From assembly GCA_002215645.1 (NCBI GenBank), contig NGFI01000005.1:302678-366677 (forward strand): DNA of 64,000 bases, read 5' to 3'. The translations under genes and the position numbers were made by a program. This DNA is from Gemmatimonadetes bacterium 2013_60CM_65_52. Its GTDB lineage: Bacteria; Gemmatimonadota; Gemmatimonadetes; Gemmatimonadales; Gemmatimonadaceae. Every line of letters starts with the position of its first letter. Within the stretch, counting starts at the first letter, position 1. Under the pieces are notes generated by a model. It did not search any database. It saw only the letters and a program-made list of their open reading frames with translations, and was not told where the DNA came from. Positions 50,430 through 60,700 of this stretch are shown here, one piece after another.

Positions 50430-53312
50430 ATGATGCCATCGCGCTTGCACACCATTCTGGTGACGTGTGGTCTCCTGACTGCTCTCGCGGTTCCGGCGGC
50501 GCCGACCCTTGCGCAGGAGCTACGCGCCGTCGATTCCGCGAAGACCGCGCGACTCGCGTGGTTTCGCGAAGCGAAGTACGGGCTGTTCATCCATTGGGGG
50601 CTGTACGCCATTCCCGCCGGGCAGTGGAAGGGAAAGTCCATTCCGAGCATCGGCGAATGGATCATGAACCGCGCGCGGATTCCGGCGCCGGAATACGCCA
50701 GGCTCGCAAAGCAATTCAACCCTGTGAAATACAACGCGGACGAATGGGTGCGCCTCGCGAAGGATGCGGGGATGAAATACATCGTCATCACGTCCAAGCA
50801 CCACGACGGCTTCGCGCTCTTCAAGTCGAAGGCGAGTCCATTCAACGTGGTAGATGCCACACCATTCGGGCGCGACGTGCTCAAGGAGCTCGCGGCGGCC
50901 TGCCAACGTCAGGGCATTCGCCTGGGATTCTACTACTCGCAGTCGCAGGACTGGCACGAGCCCAACGGCGCCGGAAACACGTGGGACTTCGGTCCCGATT
51001 CGCTCAAGGACTACGATGCCTATCTAAGAGGAAAGGCCGAGCCGCAAGTGCGCGAGCTGTTGACGGCCTACGGCCCGGTAGCGCTCATCTGGTTCGACAC
51101 GCCGCGCAACATGCAGGGCGAACGTGCAAAGCGGTTTACGCAACTCGTGCGCACGCTCCAACCGAACACGCTCATCGACGGCCGGCTTGGCGAGTCGGGC
51201 GACTACGCCAGCACCGGAGACAACGTCATTCCCGGCGCGGTGAACAATGAGGCGTGGGAAGTTCCGGCCACGCTGAATCACACGTGGGGTTATCGCACGG
51301 ACGACGACGACTGGAAGTCGCCCGGCGACGTGGTGTTCAAGCTGGTGGACATCGTGAGCAAGGGCGGCAACTACCTGCTCAACGTCGGCCCGATGGCAAA
51401 TGGACAGATTCCGAAGCCGGCGCAGGACGTGCTCCGCGCGGCAGGCAAGTGGCTCAAGGTGAACGGCGAGGCCGTGTACGGCGCGTTACCCACGCCGTTC
51501 GGCGAAGAGCTCGGGGAGCCAACCGCGAAGGGAACGAAGGATCTGCGTGGCCAGCCGCTGTTTCTCTCGCGCAACGAGTATCGCGTCACGACAAAGCCGG
51601 GGAAGTTGTACTTCACGTTCTTCTCCGATCCGCGCGCGTCATTCGAGCTGCCGCCCATGCAGAACGCGATCAAGCGCGCGTATCGGCTGAGCGATGGTGC
51701 GCCGATCGAGGTGCGCGAGGTGAATGGCGCGCGCCAGTTTGTGCTGCCGCGCTTTCCCGCGAACAACCCGCAATTCCTCGCCATCAACGATCCGATGGGC
51801 ACCGTCATCGTGGTCGAATTCGAGGGTGACAAGGTGGTGCGTCTGCCCGCGGCGACGCGCGTGTCTCGCATCACGGGCAACTGGGCAGTGGACAACTCGA
51901 ACGCCGATGGTGCGGTGCGGAGGCAGTACTTCTCGCTGACGGACCAGGGAGGTCAGATCCGCGGCGCGATGCGGTCCACGCAGTTCCTCTACCACATCAA
52001 CGAGGGCACAGGCACGCCGGAGAAGTTCGCGTTCGTCGGATCGATGATGGACGGCAAGAACGAGCGACGGGTGACGTACGAGGCGAAGCTCATCGGCGAC
52101 GAGCTGCATCTCTTCACGAGGCGCCGTGCGTCGGACACCGTGCTCACCGAATCCGTCGCGCGCCGCGTGCCTGATGGCGAGGGCGCGTATCCGGCGCGCA
52201 ACGCGCTGCCTTCTCTGCACACGGTGGCCGACAACGGATTGGCGCGCACGCCGCCGATGGGATGGAACAGTTGGAACAAGTTTGCCGGACGCGTGGATGA
52301 TGCGGGCGTTCGCGCGATGGCCGACGCAATGGTGAGCAGCGGCATGCGGGACGCCGGCTACCAGTACATCAACATCGACGACACGTGGGAGGCAGGACGC
52401 GACACGCAGGGCAGGATCACGTCGAACAAGAAGTTTCCCGACATGAAGGCGCTCGCGGATTACGTGCACAGCAAGGGGCTGAAGATCGGCATCTATTCGT
52501 CGCCCGGGCCGAACACGTGCGCGGGCTACGAGGGGAGCTACGGCCACGAGCTGGACGATGCGAAGACATACGCCGCGTGGGGCATCGACTATCTGAAGTA
52601 CGACTGGTGCGGCGCGCGGAACCTGTACACCGACGAGGAGATGCCCGCGGTCTATCAGATCATGGGAGACGCGTTGCTCGCCACCGGGCGGCCGATCGTC
52701 TACAGCCTCTGCCAGTACGGGCGGCTCGACGTGTGGAAGTGGGGCCCGGACGTCGGCGGAAATCTCTGGCGCACCACCGGTGACATTCGCGACGCGTGGG
52801 ATTCGATGTCGCGCATCGGGTTCGGTCAGAAGGATCTCGCGCCGTACGCTCGCGTGGGGCACTGGAACGACCCCGACATGCTGGAGATCGGCAACGGGGG
52901 AATGACGGACGCCGAATATCGGACGCACATGAGTCTCTGGGCGATCCTTGCCGCTCCGTTACTGGCGGGCAACGACCTGCGGAGCATGAGCCCCTCGATC
53001 CTCGAGATCCTGACGAATCGGGACGTGATCGCGGTCGATCAGGATCCGGCAGGACATCAGGGGACGAAGGTGTGGGGCGCAGGCGACCAGGAGATCTGGA
53101 CGCGGCCGCTCGCCGACGGATCAACCGCTGTCGCCGTGTTCAATCGTGGCGCGCAGGACGCCGCCGTGCCCGTGCGATGGGCGGAGATCGGTCTGGAGCG
53201 CCACGGCGCGGTGCGCGATCTCTGGTCAAAGACAGATCTGCAGACCTCGGGCGCCGAGCAATCGGTTTCGGTGCCAGGTCATGGCGTTGCTTTCTGGCGC
53301 GTCTCGCGTTGA
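50430..53312 (+). CDS. Exported GH29 alpha-L-fucosidase fused to GH27 alpha-galactosidase
   Basis: 960 residues; signal peptide to about 29. Residues 40-400 are GH29: WFREAKYGLFIHWGLYAIPAGQW, YIVITSKHHDGFALF, and the nucleophile Asp223 in LIWFD. A linker region with beta-sandwich segments (about 400-595) follows. Residues 604-960 are GH27: RTPPMGWNSWNKFAG, YINIDDTWEA, the nucleophile Asp725 in KYDWCG, the acid/base Asp785 in WRTTGDI, and HWNDPDMLEIG. Both active sites look intact. Fusion of these two families in one chain is not a common architecture and predicts simultaneous removal of fucose and galactose from one substrate, such as xyloglucan side chains. Confidence 0.9.
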   Translation: MMPSRLHTILVTCGLLTALAVPAAPTLAQELRAVDSAKTARLAWFREAKYGLFIHWGLYAIPAGQWKGKSIPSIGEWIMNRARIPAPEYARLAKQFNPVKYNADEWVRLAKDAGMKYIVITSKHHDGFALFKSKASPFNVVDATPFGRDVLKELAAACQRQGIRLGFYYSQSQDWHEPNGAGNTWDFGPDSLKDYDAYLRGKAEPQVRELLTAYGPVALIWFDTPRNMQGERAKRFTQLVRTLQPNTLIDGRLGESGDYASTGDNVIPGAVNNEAWEVPATLNHTWGYRTDDDDWKSPGDVVFKLVDIVSKGGNYLLNVGPMANGQIPKPAQDVLRAAGKWLKVNGEAVYGALPTPFGEELGEPTAKGTKDLRGQPLFLSRNEYRVTTKPGKLYFTFFSDPRASFELPPMQNAIKRAYRLSDGAPIEVREVNGARQFVLPRFPANNPQFLAINDPMGTVIVVEFEGDKVVRLPAATRVSRITGNWAVDNSNADGAVRRQYFSLTDQGGQIRGAMRSTQFLYHINEGTGTPEKFAFVGSMMDGKNERRVTYEAKLIGDELHLFTRRRASDTVLTESVARRVPDGEGAYPARNALPSLHTVADNGLARTPPMGWNSWNKFAGRVDDAGVRAMADAMVSSGMRDAGYQYINIDDTWEAGRDTQGRITSNKKFPDMKALADYVHSKGLKIGIYSSPGPNTCAGYEGSYGHELDDAKTYAAWGIDYLKYDWCGARNLYTDEEMPAVYQIMGDALLATGRPIVYSLCQYGRLDVWKWGPDVGGNLWRTTGDIRDAWDSMSRIGFGQKDLAPYARVGHWNDPDMLEIGNGGMTDAEYRTHMSLWAILAAPLLAGNDLRSMSPSILEILTNRDVIAVDQDPAGHQGTKVWGAGDQEIWTRPLADGSTAVAVFNRGAQDAAVPVRWAEIGLERHGAVRDLWSKTDLQTSGAEQSVSVPGHGVAFWRVSR

Positions 53313-53507
53313 GGCGCACGGTTTACCGCACATTGCGGCGAGGAGCGGCGAATACGGTGGCTCAATCTCTACGTTGTAGTCCCAAACGTGAAAGCCGCGA
53401 CACCTCCGTTCCCACGCCTCGATCGCTCCGTCGACTTCTCTGGACGCGCCACCGTCGCTTGCTATACCGCGAGCACTGGCCCAGCGATGGGGATACCGCA
53501 GCGCCGC

Positions 53508-54737
53508 CTATCGGTAACAGAGGACTTCGCGAGTTTCGACCCCGGTACTAAGCACGGTGTCTCTTGGGAAACGGACTATTTGTCCGCTTATCAAACTGGC
53601 ACGCTTGCCATCTGCCAATAGCCACGGAGCGGTTGTGGCGTAAACAGCGTCATCCCCGATGAGAAGGAGGGTGTCACTCGTAAACAGTCCCCAAAGCCGC
53701 TGGTGTCTGTTCGCGCCGTTGACGTTTGCAGCAACAAGGAGGCTTCCATCGGCTAGACGCGCGGTACCGAGTTGGTCGACGGCATCGAAAGCACCATCGG
53801 TTCCGAGTTCCTTCCAATGTTTGCCGGTGTCGATACTCGCAGCGCCCCTCAACCCCCGAGCTACACCGGGTTGTTGTTCGGGCAGCCAAAAAAGTACATC
53901 GCGCCCTTCAACCCTTGCAAGTGCTGGCGCGAAGGTGTTCCCAACAGCGATACGACGAGGTCTGTCCCAGTGCCTGCCACTATCGTCTGAGCGCGTAACA
54001 AAAAGGCCGCTAACTCCCACAGTATCCGTACCAACATAGGCCAGTATCCACGCAGAGTCGGAATATTCGAGGGTCACGTATAACACTCCACGACTCTCGG
54101 ATATCAATTGAGTTTCCCACCTGCCACCGATCTGCGCAACGAAGTGCACCTTTCTTACGCCATCCACTGACACTGGTAGCGCGAATGCCGCGCCTTGAGG
54201 GCTTCGTACAAGCTCTGACATAAGGCCGTCGCCGAAAAGCGTTCGTTCTACGTTGCGCAGTTGCGTCGCCTTGGACCATCCGGCAACACCGAGGCGAGCG
54301 GAATAAAGAGCTGCTGGTCCAGCAGCGCGATCCATTGTTGTATCGTACTGCATCCATACCACTTCCCATTCGGAACGGCCGCGGTCAACAGCGCGAGGGA
54401 CCCACATCATGGTTCCCTTCGGCACAGGCGCGGCTACACGCACCGCTCGGCCAGAGTCGTCAACAATTACACCAACCGCCGTCTCACTCCCCGCGACAGC
54501 GCCTCCTCTGCGCGCGTCGATGTTGAGTATTCTGCCAAGTGCCAAGGTTAACTTTCCGCTGCGAGACACTGTCTGAGGTTCGACGTACACTCGTCTCCCA
54601 TCATCGTCCCTTAGCACGTTCGTGCTGCGACGAAGTACTTGGCAGGAAGCCCGCGCTATTCTGGGATCGCTAGTGGGCTGTTGCGCCGCACCGCAGGCGC
54701 CAATCGCGCAAAGGAGTCCAATCACCAGCACGCGCAT
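53508..54737 (-). CDS. Lipoprotein with BNR/sialidase-like propeller
   Basis: 409 residues. The N-terminus ends in CAIGAC (Cys15 as lipobox). The mature chain has several Asp-box-like blades (SDDSGRHWDRPRRI; DTGKHWKELGT), the Ser-x-Asp-x-Gly-x-x-Trp pattern of BNR repeats, so a beta-propeller is likely. The conserved sialidase arginine triad is not apparent, so enzymatic activity is unproven. Codon and base composition are less GC-rich than the flanking genes (sampled 60-base lines range from 45 to 60% GC), suggesting recent acquisition. It is transcribed opposite to the fusion glycosidase upstream. Confidence 0.72.
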   Translation of the reverse strand: MRVLVIGLLCAIGACGAAQQPTSDPRIARASCQVLRRSTNVLRDDDGRRVYVEPQTVSRSGKLTLALGRILNIDARRGGAVAGSETAVGVIVDDSGRAVRVAAPVPKGTMMWVPRAVDRGRSEWEVVWMQYDTTMDRAAGPAALYSARLGVAGWSKATQLRNVERTLFGDGLMSELVRSPQGAAFALPVSVDGVRKVHFVAQIGGRWETQLISESRGVLYVTLEYSDSAWILAYVGTDTVGVSGLFVTRSDDSGRHWDRPRRIAVGNTFAPALARVEGRDVLFWLPEQQPGVARGLRGAASIDTGKHWKELGTDGAFDAVDQLGTARLADGSLLVAANVNGANRHQRLWGLFTSDTLLLIGDDAVYATTAPWLLADGKRASLISGQIVRFPRDTVLSTGVETREVLCYR

Positions 54738-55274
54738 CGGTCAGCTACTCCGACTGATTGCGCGGCACCTCTGCAGTCTTGCTTTCATTGTAGGGATCGT
54801 CCGGCTGTGGTCGTTAACAGGTAGGTGATAGGACACTGAGCTCACGCCCAATCGGGCTCCAGATCGTAGAGAGGGTACGCAAACAATTCTCGTACACAGT
54901 CAGTCAGGTGTTGTGCCCTCAAAGTCACCGGTATTCTGTCAAGGCGCAAACCGTTGCCCGACGCTCGACGGAGGGCGTCCACGTCGCACACCATCCTTAG
55001 AACTGTTCTGACGGGTGTTTCAAGAATGGTGAGATGCGTCGACGGCTGCAAGCGATCATCGCGAGCCATCCTCCCCGGGAACTGCTCGCGCCCGGTCAGC
55101 TTCTTCTTCCCACTCCGGGCCAAGCCGGCAAGCGTGTGCTGGTCGCTCGTGGCTCCTCACGGATTCGCTCCACACGGCAATACCACATCCGTGTGGGGTC
55201 CGAAGCAAGAGCCATTTGCAGACCGCCCTTAGTGAATCGGAGCATCACGTCGCAAAATCTCAGCGGACGCCTAA
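54738..55274. other. Gene-poor, lower-GC interval
   Basis: 537 bases without a confident gene. It contains one weak minus-strand frame (54842-55069) described separately. No repeat, terminator or RNA gene stood out. With the BNR gene it forms a compositionally distinct patch between two glycosidase gene groups. Confidence 0.6.
54842..55069 (-). CDS. Small hypothetical protein, uncertain
   Basis: A 75-codon frame from ATG 55069 (MARDDRLQPSTHL ... YDLEPDWA). The frame is open upstream to a TTG at 55123 but has no ribosome-binding site. The composition is balanced and there is a plausible helix (TDCVRELFAYPLYDLE), yet nothing resembles a known family. The absence of any neighbouring gene in the interval and codon choice only mildly biased toward G or C keep confidence low. 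Confidence 0.3.
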   Translation of the reverse strand: MARDDRLQPSTHLTILETPVRTVLRMVCDVDALRRASGNGLRLDRIPVTLRAQHLTDCVRELFAYPLYDLEPDWA

Positions 55275-56975
55275 CTACAGATTGCGACGATTCAGCTCGC
55301 GAACCGCGTAGTCCACGGCGCGAGCTGTGAGAGCCATGTAAGTGGCCGAGGGGTTCACACAGGAGGTGCTCGCCATGCAGGCGCCGTCGGTGATGAAGAG
55401 ATTCTTCACGTCGTGCGCCTGGTTGTGCGCGTTCAGCACGGACGTGCGCGGATCGCGCCCCATGCGTGCCGTGCCCATCTCGTGCACGCTGAATCCCATC
55501 GGCGCATCGTCGTCGTAGGTCTCCACCGCCGTGCAGCCGGAGGCCTCGAGCATCTCCGCGCACTGCTGCATCATGTCCGTGCGCAGCGCTTTCTCGTTCT
55601 CGCTCCATGTGACGTGTATGCGGACGATGGGAATGCCCCATTTGTCCTTCCTGGCGGGATCGAGATCGAGGTAATTCTCGTGGCGCGGAAGACACTCGCA
55701 GTAGCCCTGCATGTTCGCGCGCCATGGGCCGGGCTCGCGCAGTCGCTCCTTGAGCTCCGGACCGAAACCAGGCTCCGCACCGCCGCGTGACCACGACGCC
55801 CGGCTTGCACCGGACTGAATGCCATAACCGCGCAGGAAGCCGAGCTTCTCATCCTTGCGGCCAAGATTGCGAAAGCGGGGGACGTACGTGCCCGTGGGAC
55901 GCCGGCCATACACGTACTGGTCGAGCATGCCGGGCACGATGGCCCGCGCGCCCGCCTTGGAGAGATGATCCATCAGGTTGTGGCCGACTTCGCCGCTCGA
56001 GTTGGCGAGCCCGTTGGGAAATCTGGCGCTCTTCGAGTTGAGCAGAATCTGCGCGGTGCCGATGGTGGAGGCGTTGAGAAAGACGATGCGCGCCTCGTAC
56101 TCGCGCGCCTGGCCCGTCACCGTATCGATGACTCGCACGCCGGAGACCCGATCGCGCTTAGCATCGTACAACACGCTCTCCACTGTCGCATTGGTCACAA
56201 GTGTTAGCTTGCCAGTCGCGCGCGCGGCCGGCAGCGTGGCGCTCTGCGTGCTGAAGTAGCCGCTGAAGCTACAGCCACGTGCGCATTGGTCCCGTGCCTG
56301 GCAGGGCCCGCGGCCATTGTGCGCCCGCGTGAGATTGGCCACGCGCGTAAGGGTCATGTGGCGATCGGAGTACGCCTTTTCGAGGCCGGCCTTCATGACC
56401 TTCTCCGCGCACGTCATCTCCCACGGCGGCAGGAACTCGCCGTCGGGAAGCTCGGGGAGTCCCCGCTTTTCGCCGGCGACGCCGATGAAGCGCTCGATAT
56501 GCGCGTACCACGGTGCCAGGTCCGCATAACGGATCGGCCAGTCCACACCGTGGCCATCCTTGGCGTTGGCGGTGAAGTCGAGATCACTCCATCGCCAGCA
56601 GGCCCGTCCCCAGATGAGACTCCGCCCGCCGAGCTGATAGCCGCGAATCCAGCGGAACTTGTTGGCGTCGTCGGTCTCGTAGGGATGCTCGCTGTCCTTC
56701 ACGAAGAAATGCTTCGTCGCCTCGCCAAATGCGTAGTTCTTGCTCTGCACGGCGTAGTCGCGCGCGTAAAGGTCGGGCTCTCCCTTGCCGCGATGTGGGA
56801 ACTCCCAGGGCTTCTTCCACTCGGTGACGTAATCCTTGCCGTGCTCGACGTCGCGCCCACGCTCGATGAGGAGCGTGCGGAGACCGTGCTCGGTGAGCTC
56901 CTTCGCCGCCCAGCCGCCGGTGATCCCGGAGCCGACGACGATGGCGTCGAACGGCTCGTTGCGTTGTGGCGACAT
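55275..56975 (-). CDS. GMC family oxidoreductase (sugar dehydrogenase catalytic subunit type)
   Basis: 566 residues. The FAD-binding Rossmann motif is at the N-terminus (FDAIVVGSGITGGWAAKELTEHGLRTLLIERG). It contains the GRSLIWGRACWRWSDLDF segment, the GMC second motif (FLNASTIGTAQILLNSKSARFPNGLANSSGEVGHNLMDH), and the C-terminal HEMGTARMGRDP and ITDGACMASTSCVNPSATYMALTARAVDY, which include the active-site His and Asn. A cysteine cluster CQARDQCARGCSFSGY mirrors gluconate/sorbitol dehydrogenase-type enzymes. It starts on the last base of the upstream Tat subunit's stop, so the two form the catalytic and small subunits. No cytochrome c subunit lies nearby. Confidence 0.94.
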   Translation of the reverse strand: MSPQRNEPFDAIVVGSGITGGWAAKELTEHGLRTLLIERGRDVEHGKDYVTEWKKPWEFPHRGKGEPDLYARDYAVQSKNYAFGEATKHFFVKDSEHPYETDDANKFRWIRGYQLGGRSLIWGRACWRWSDLDFTANAKDGHGVDWPIRYADLAPWYAHIERFIGVAGEKRGLPELPDGEFLPPWEMTCAEKVMKAGLEKAYSDRHMTLTRVANLTRAHNGRGPCQARDQCARGCSFSGYFSTQSATLPAARATGKLTLVTNATVESVLYDAKRDRVSGVRVIDTVTGQAREYEARIVFLNASTIGTAQILLNSKSARFPNGLANSSGEVGHNLMDHLSKAGARAIVPGMLDQYVYGRRPTGTYVPRFRNLGRKDEKLGFLRGYGIQSGASRASWSRGGAEPGFGPELKERLREPGPWRANMQGYCECLPRHENYLDLDPARKDKWGIPIVRIHVTWSENEKALRTDMMQQCAEMLEASGCTAVETYDDDAPMGFSVHEMGTARMGRDPRTSVLNAHNQAHDVKNLFITDGACMASTSCVNPSATYMALTARAVDYAVRELNRRNL

Positions 56976-57670
56976 CAGACCGCCCATGCGCGGCCAACGC
57001 GCGTCAGCGGTACGCATCCCTCGAAGCGGCCGGGCACCTGTGTGTACGTCAGCTCCCTGGTCGCGCCGATCTCCGACGTGTAGTAGCCGAGCAGGGTGAG
57101 CTCCTTCATCGTGCGGAAGAAGGGTTGTGAATGCGCAGGTGCCTTGAGTCGACTGGTATCCGCCTTCTTCGGCGCACCCGTGGCGTTCTCCGTCTGTCCG
57201 CGCTCGGAATCTTCTCCGCGCGTAGCAGCAGGTGCCGTCGCGGAGTGCGGATACGCCTCCCGGTCGAGCGCGGTCAGCACCGCGAGCTGTTGCTCCTTCG
57301 TGGCGCGCAAGAAGCTCTTCGCTCCGGCGCTCCGGGCGCGTGCGTCGACGTCTTCGAGGCCATCCACGAACGTCGTCCGCTCCGTGGCGCCGTAATACTC
57401 GGCGAGCATCGTATCGATGAACCGATGCACACCGGCCGCCTGTGCACCCGGCGTATCGGTGGCGGGGAGAATGTGCTCCGCGAGCGACGCCATGAGCGCA
57501 CCCTGATCGGCCGTCATCGAGCGGGGCGCCCACCCGGAGTTGGTTGCGGGAGCTTCGCACCCGGCGAGAACGCCGGCAAGAGTCGGGGCAGAGATGGCTC
57601 CGCCAAGCAGCAACGCGGTGCGCCGCAGCGCTTCGCGCCGATCAATGCGTATTGGAGTGGACTCGCTCAT
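56975..57670 (-). CDS. Gluconate 2-dehydrogenase subunit 3 family protein
   Basis: 231 residues. The start MSESTPIRIDRREALRRTALLLGGAISAPTLAGVLAGC is a Tat signal with RREALRR and a lipobox-like GC. The family body follows: QGALMASLAEHILPATDTPGAQAAGVHRFIDTMLAEYY, FLRATKEQQLAVLTALDREAY, and FFRTMKELTLLGYYTSEIGATREL near the C-terminus. It is the small subunit of a membrane-bound sugar dehydrogenase and probably pilots the GMC subunit out through the Tat system. The ATG at 57670 is chosen for the Tat motif. Confidence 0.92.
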   Translation of the reverse strand: MSESTPIRIDRREALRRTALLLGGAISAPTLAGVLAGCEAPATNSGWAPRSMTADQGALMASLAEHILPATDTPGAQAAGVHRFIDTMLAEYYGATERTTFVDGLEDVDARARSAGAKSFLRATKEQQLAVLTALDREAYPHSATAPAATRGEDSERGQTENATGAPKKADTSRLKAPAHSQPFFRTMKELTLLGYYTSEIGATRELTYTQVPGRFEGCVPLTRVGRAWAV

Positions 57671-57765
57671 TGACCTCTGGCCTGCGATGGTGTGCAACTG
57701 CATCGTTGAAGTTCGACCGGAGATATTGCGACGGCAACACCTTGGCAAGCCACTCGTTCCTCACG

Positions 57766-60700
57766 ATGACCGCACTGCGTTCGACCATTGCGATGCTCGC
57801 GCTCGGCACGCTGTCCGCCGAAGCGCAATCGGCCGCCACGCCACCGGTCCTGGTGGAGTGGCCCGCATTCCTTGGCCGCCACGACCTCGTCTGGGACCAC
57901 CTTCCCGCCAGGTGGGGAGAGAGCGCGTTCATCGGCAACGGCAATCTCGGCGCAACGATTTTCGTGCAGGGCGGCGCACTGTCGTGGACGATCAATCAGA
58001 CCACGGTGACGCACGATCAATCGCGCTTTCCGATTGGTCGCGTGGGGCTGCGAACTCGCGGGGCCCAGCGCGGCGGCAGCGCGCGTCTCTCTCTGTGGGA
58101 CGCGGAGGCGTCCGGGGAAGTGACGACCGACAGCGGCACGGTGCGATGGTCGAGCTTCGTGAGCACCACACCGTCCGTCATCGTCATCGAGCTCCAGGGA
58201 GAGGGAGGGGAGCGCGACGTTGCGCTGGATTGGACGCCAGCCGAGGCGCGCCCGCCGCGTAAAGTGGCGCGAAAAGAGACGTTCGCGCCGGAGGACCTGC
58301 ACCCGCCAGCCGACGTCGTGCAATCGATGCGTGGCATCTCGAGCGTGCAGACCTTCCTCGGCGGCGGCGCACATGCGGAGTGGATTCGGCGTGAGCCGTC
58401 GAAGAACGGACGGACGACGTATTACGTGACCATCGGCCAAAGCGATGATGGCCCTCGGGCGCTCGGCGCTGCGGACGCACTGGTTGGCAGCGCGGAGGCA
58501 AAAGGCCCAGCGAGGCTGCGGTCGAATCATCGCGTGTGGTGGCACGCATACTATCCGGCCAGCTTCCTCTCGTTCCCGGACGCGCGCCTCGAGGGATACT
58601 ACTGGATCCAGATGTACAAGCTGGGCTCGGCCATGCGGGAGGACGGTCCGATTCTCGATCTGAATGGACCATGGTATGCAGCTACGCCGTGGCCCGCGAT
58701 CTGGTGGAACCTCAACGTCCAGCTCACGTACTCGCCGCTGTTTCGCGCGAATCGCATTCCGCTGAGCGAGTCGCTCTTCCGGAATCTCGATCGCAACACG
58801 GCCGCGTTGATCGCCAATGTGCCGGAACATCTGCGGGCGGATGCTGCCGCCATTGGCCGGAGCAGCGGCCCCGATCTGCACCGTCCGGTCGATCTCGCCA
58901 CTGCAACGAGCGACGCCGCGCACGAGATGGGCGATCTGCCGTGGACGATGTTCTACTACTGGCAGTACTACCGCTACACGATGGATCCGCGCCTGTTGCG
59001 CACGCGCGTCTACCCGCTACTGAGCCGCGCCATCAACAATTATCTCGGTTATGTGGAGCGCGGTTCTGACGGACGGTACCATCTGCCGAAGACGCACTCG
59101 CCCGAGCTGGCTACCGTACCGGACGCAAACTACGATCTCGCCCTGGTGCGGTGGGGGCTGCAAACGCTCATCGCGAGCGCCGAGCAGCTCCATGTTGCGG
59201 ACCCGCACTTGCCGCGGTGGCGCGACGTGCTCGGGAATCTCACGCCCTTTCCCGCGGACTCCACGGGCCTTCTCGTCGGACGTGAGCGCCCGTGGAAGGA
59301 GTCGCATCGTCACTACTCACACCTGCTCGCCATCTATCCGCTCGGGCTCATCACGCCCGACTCTGCGAGCGGACGGTCGCTCATCGAGCGCTCACTCGCG
59401 ACGTGGGAGGGCGTTCCCTCGGCATTCCGCGGCTACTCGTTCACCGGCGGCGCGTCAATGCACGCGATGCTTGGTCACGGCGATTCCGCACTCGTGCGAC
59501 TCAACAGATTTCTCGACGCGCCGAGGTACATGGAGCCGAACACGTTCTACGCGGAGGCCGGCCCGGTGATCGAGACGCCGCTCGCCGCGGCAAACACCAT
59601 GCAGGAGCTGTTTCTTCAGGACTGGGGTGGGACACTGCGCGTGTTTCACGGTATGCCGACGGCGTGGCGCACCGCCTCATTCGACAAGCTGCGCGCAGAT
59701 GGCGGCTTTCTCGTGAGCGGCGTCCGCAACGACGGACGCACCCGCTGGGTCAGAGTGCAGTGCCTTTCCGGGCTGCCGACCCGTCTGCTGGTCGACGACT
59801 GGCACGGATTCGTCGTGCGAGCGAAGGGCGGTGGAAGAGCTCGTGTCTCGGCGGCCGACGGAGGAGGGGTCCACCTGGAGCTTGCAAAGGGCGCGTGGGT
59901 CGTGTTGTCGGAGACAGCCGACGTGCGGCTCGTCCCCGTGCAGCCCGCACCGCTCGAACGAGACCACGTCTGGCCGACGCGGGCCGCGGTGACGCGAGGG
60001 GATCTTCTCGTCAGCGAGCGGGCCCGAGTGCTCGCGGCGGCAGAGCGATATCTCCGCGAGGCGCCAGTGACCGTCACAGCCACGCGTGCACCGCGCAGCG
60101 CGGGTGGATTGCACGACTTCTATTCCGAGGCGGACTACTGGTGGCCCGATCCATCGGATTCGGCCAAACCGTACATTCGCCGCGACGGCGAAACGAATCC
60201 CGCCAACTTCGAGGCGCATCGAAGCGCCATGCGGCGATTGAGCCTGATCGTACCCGCTCTGGTGGCCGCCTTCGAGATCACGGGCGACGCCCGCTATGCG
60301 CGTCATGCCATCGCACATCTGCGCGCATGGTTTGTCGACGACGCAACCCGGATGACCCCGAACATGCTGTACGCGCAGGCGATCAAGGGCGTGGCGACGG
60401 GGCGGGGCATCGGCATCATCGATACCATCCACCTGGTGGAAGTTGCACAAGCGGCGCTCGAGCTGGAGCGGCTCGGCGCGCTCGAGGAGTCCGAGCTCCG
60501 CAACGTGAAGGCCTGGTTCCACGAGTACGTCACATGGATGACGACGCATCCGTACGGCGTCGACGAGCGCAACAACGGCAACAACCACAGCGCTGCGTGG
60601 GCATTACAGGTGGCGGCTTTTTCACGATTCACAGGCGACACCGCAAAGCTCGGCGAAATGCGCCGTTTCTTTACGGAAACGCTGATCCCTGGGCAAATGT

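Noticed and set aside
55096-55794. A 232-codon minus-strand frame overlapping the end of the GMC gene
   Set aside because: It is an out-of-frame reading of the GMC coding sequence; the GMC C-terminal motifs in the other frame are intact.
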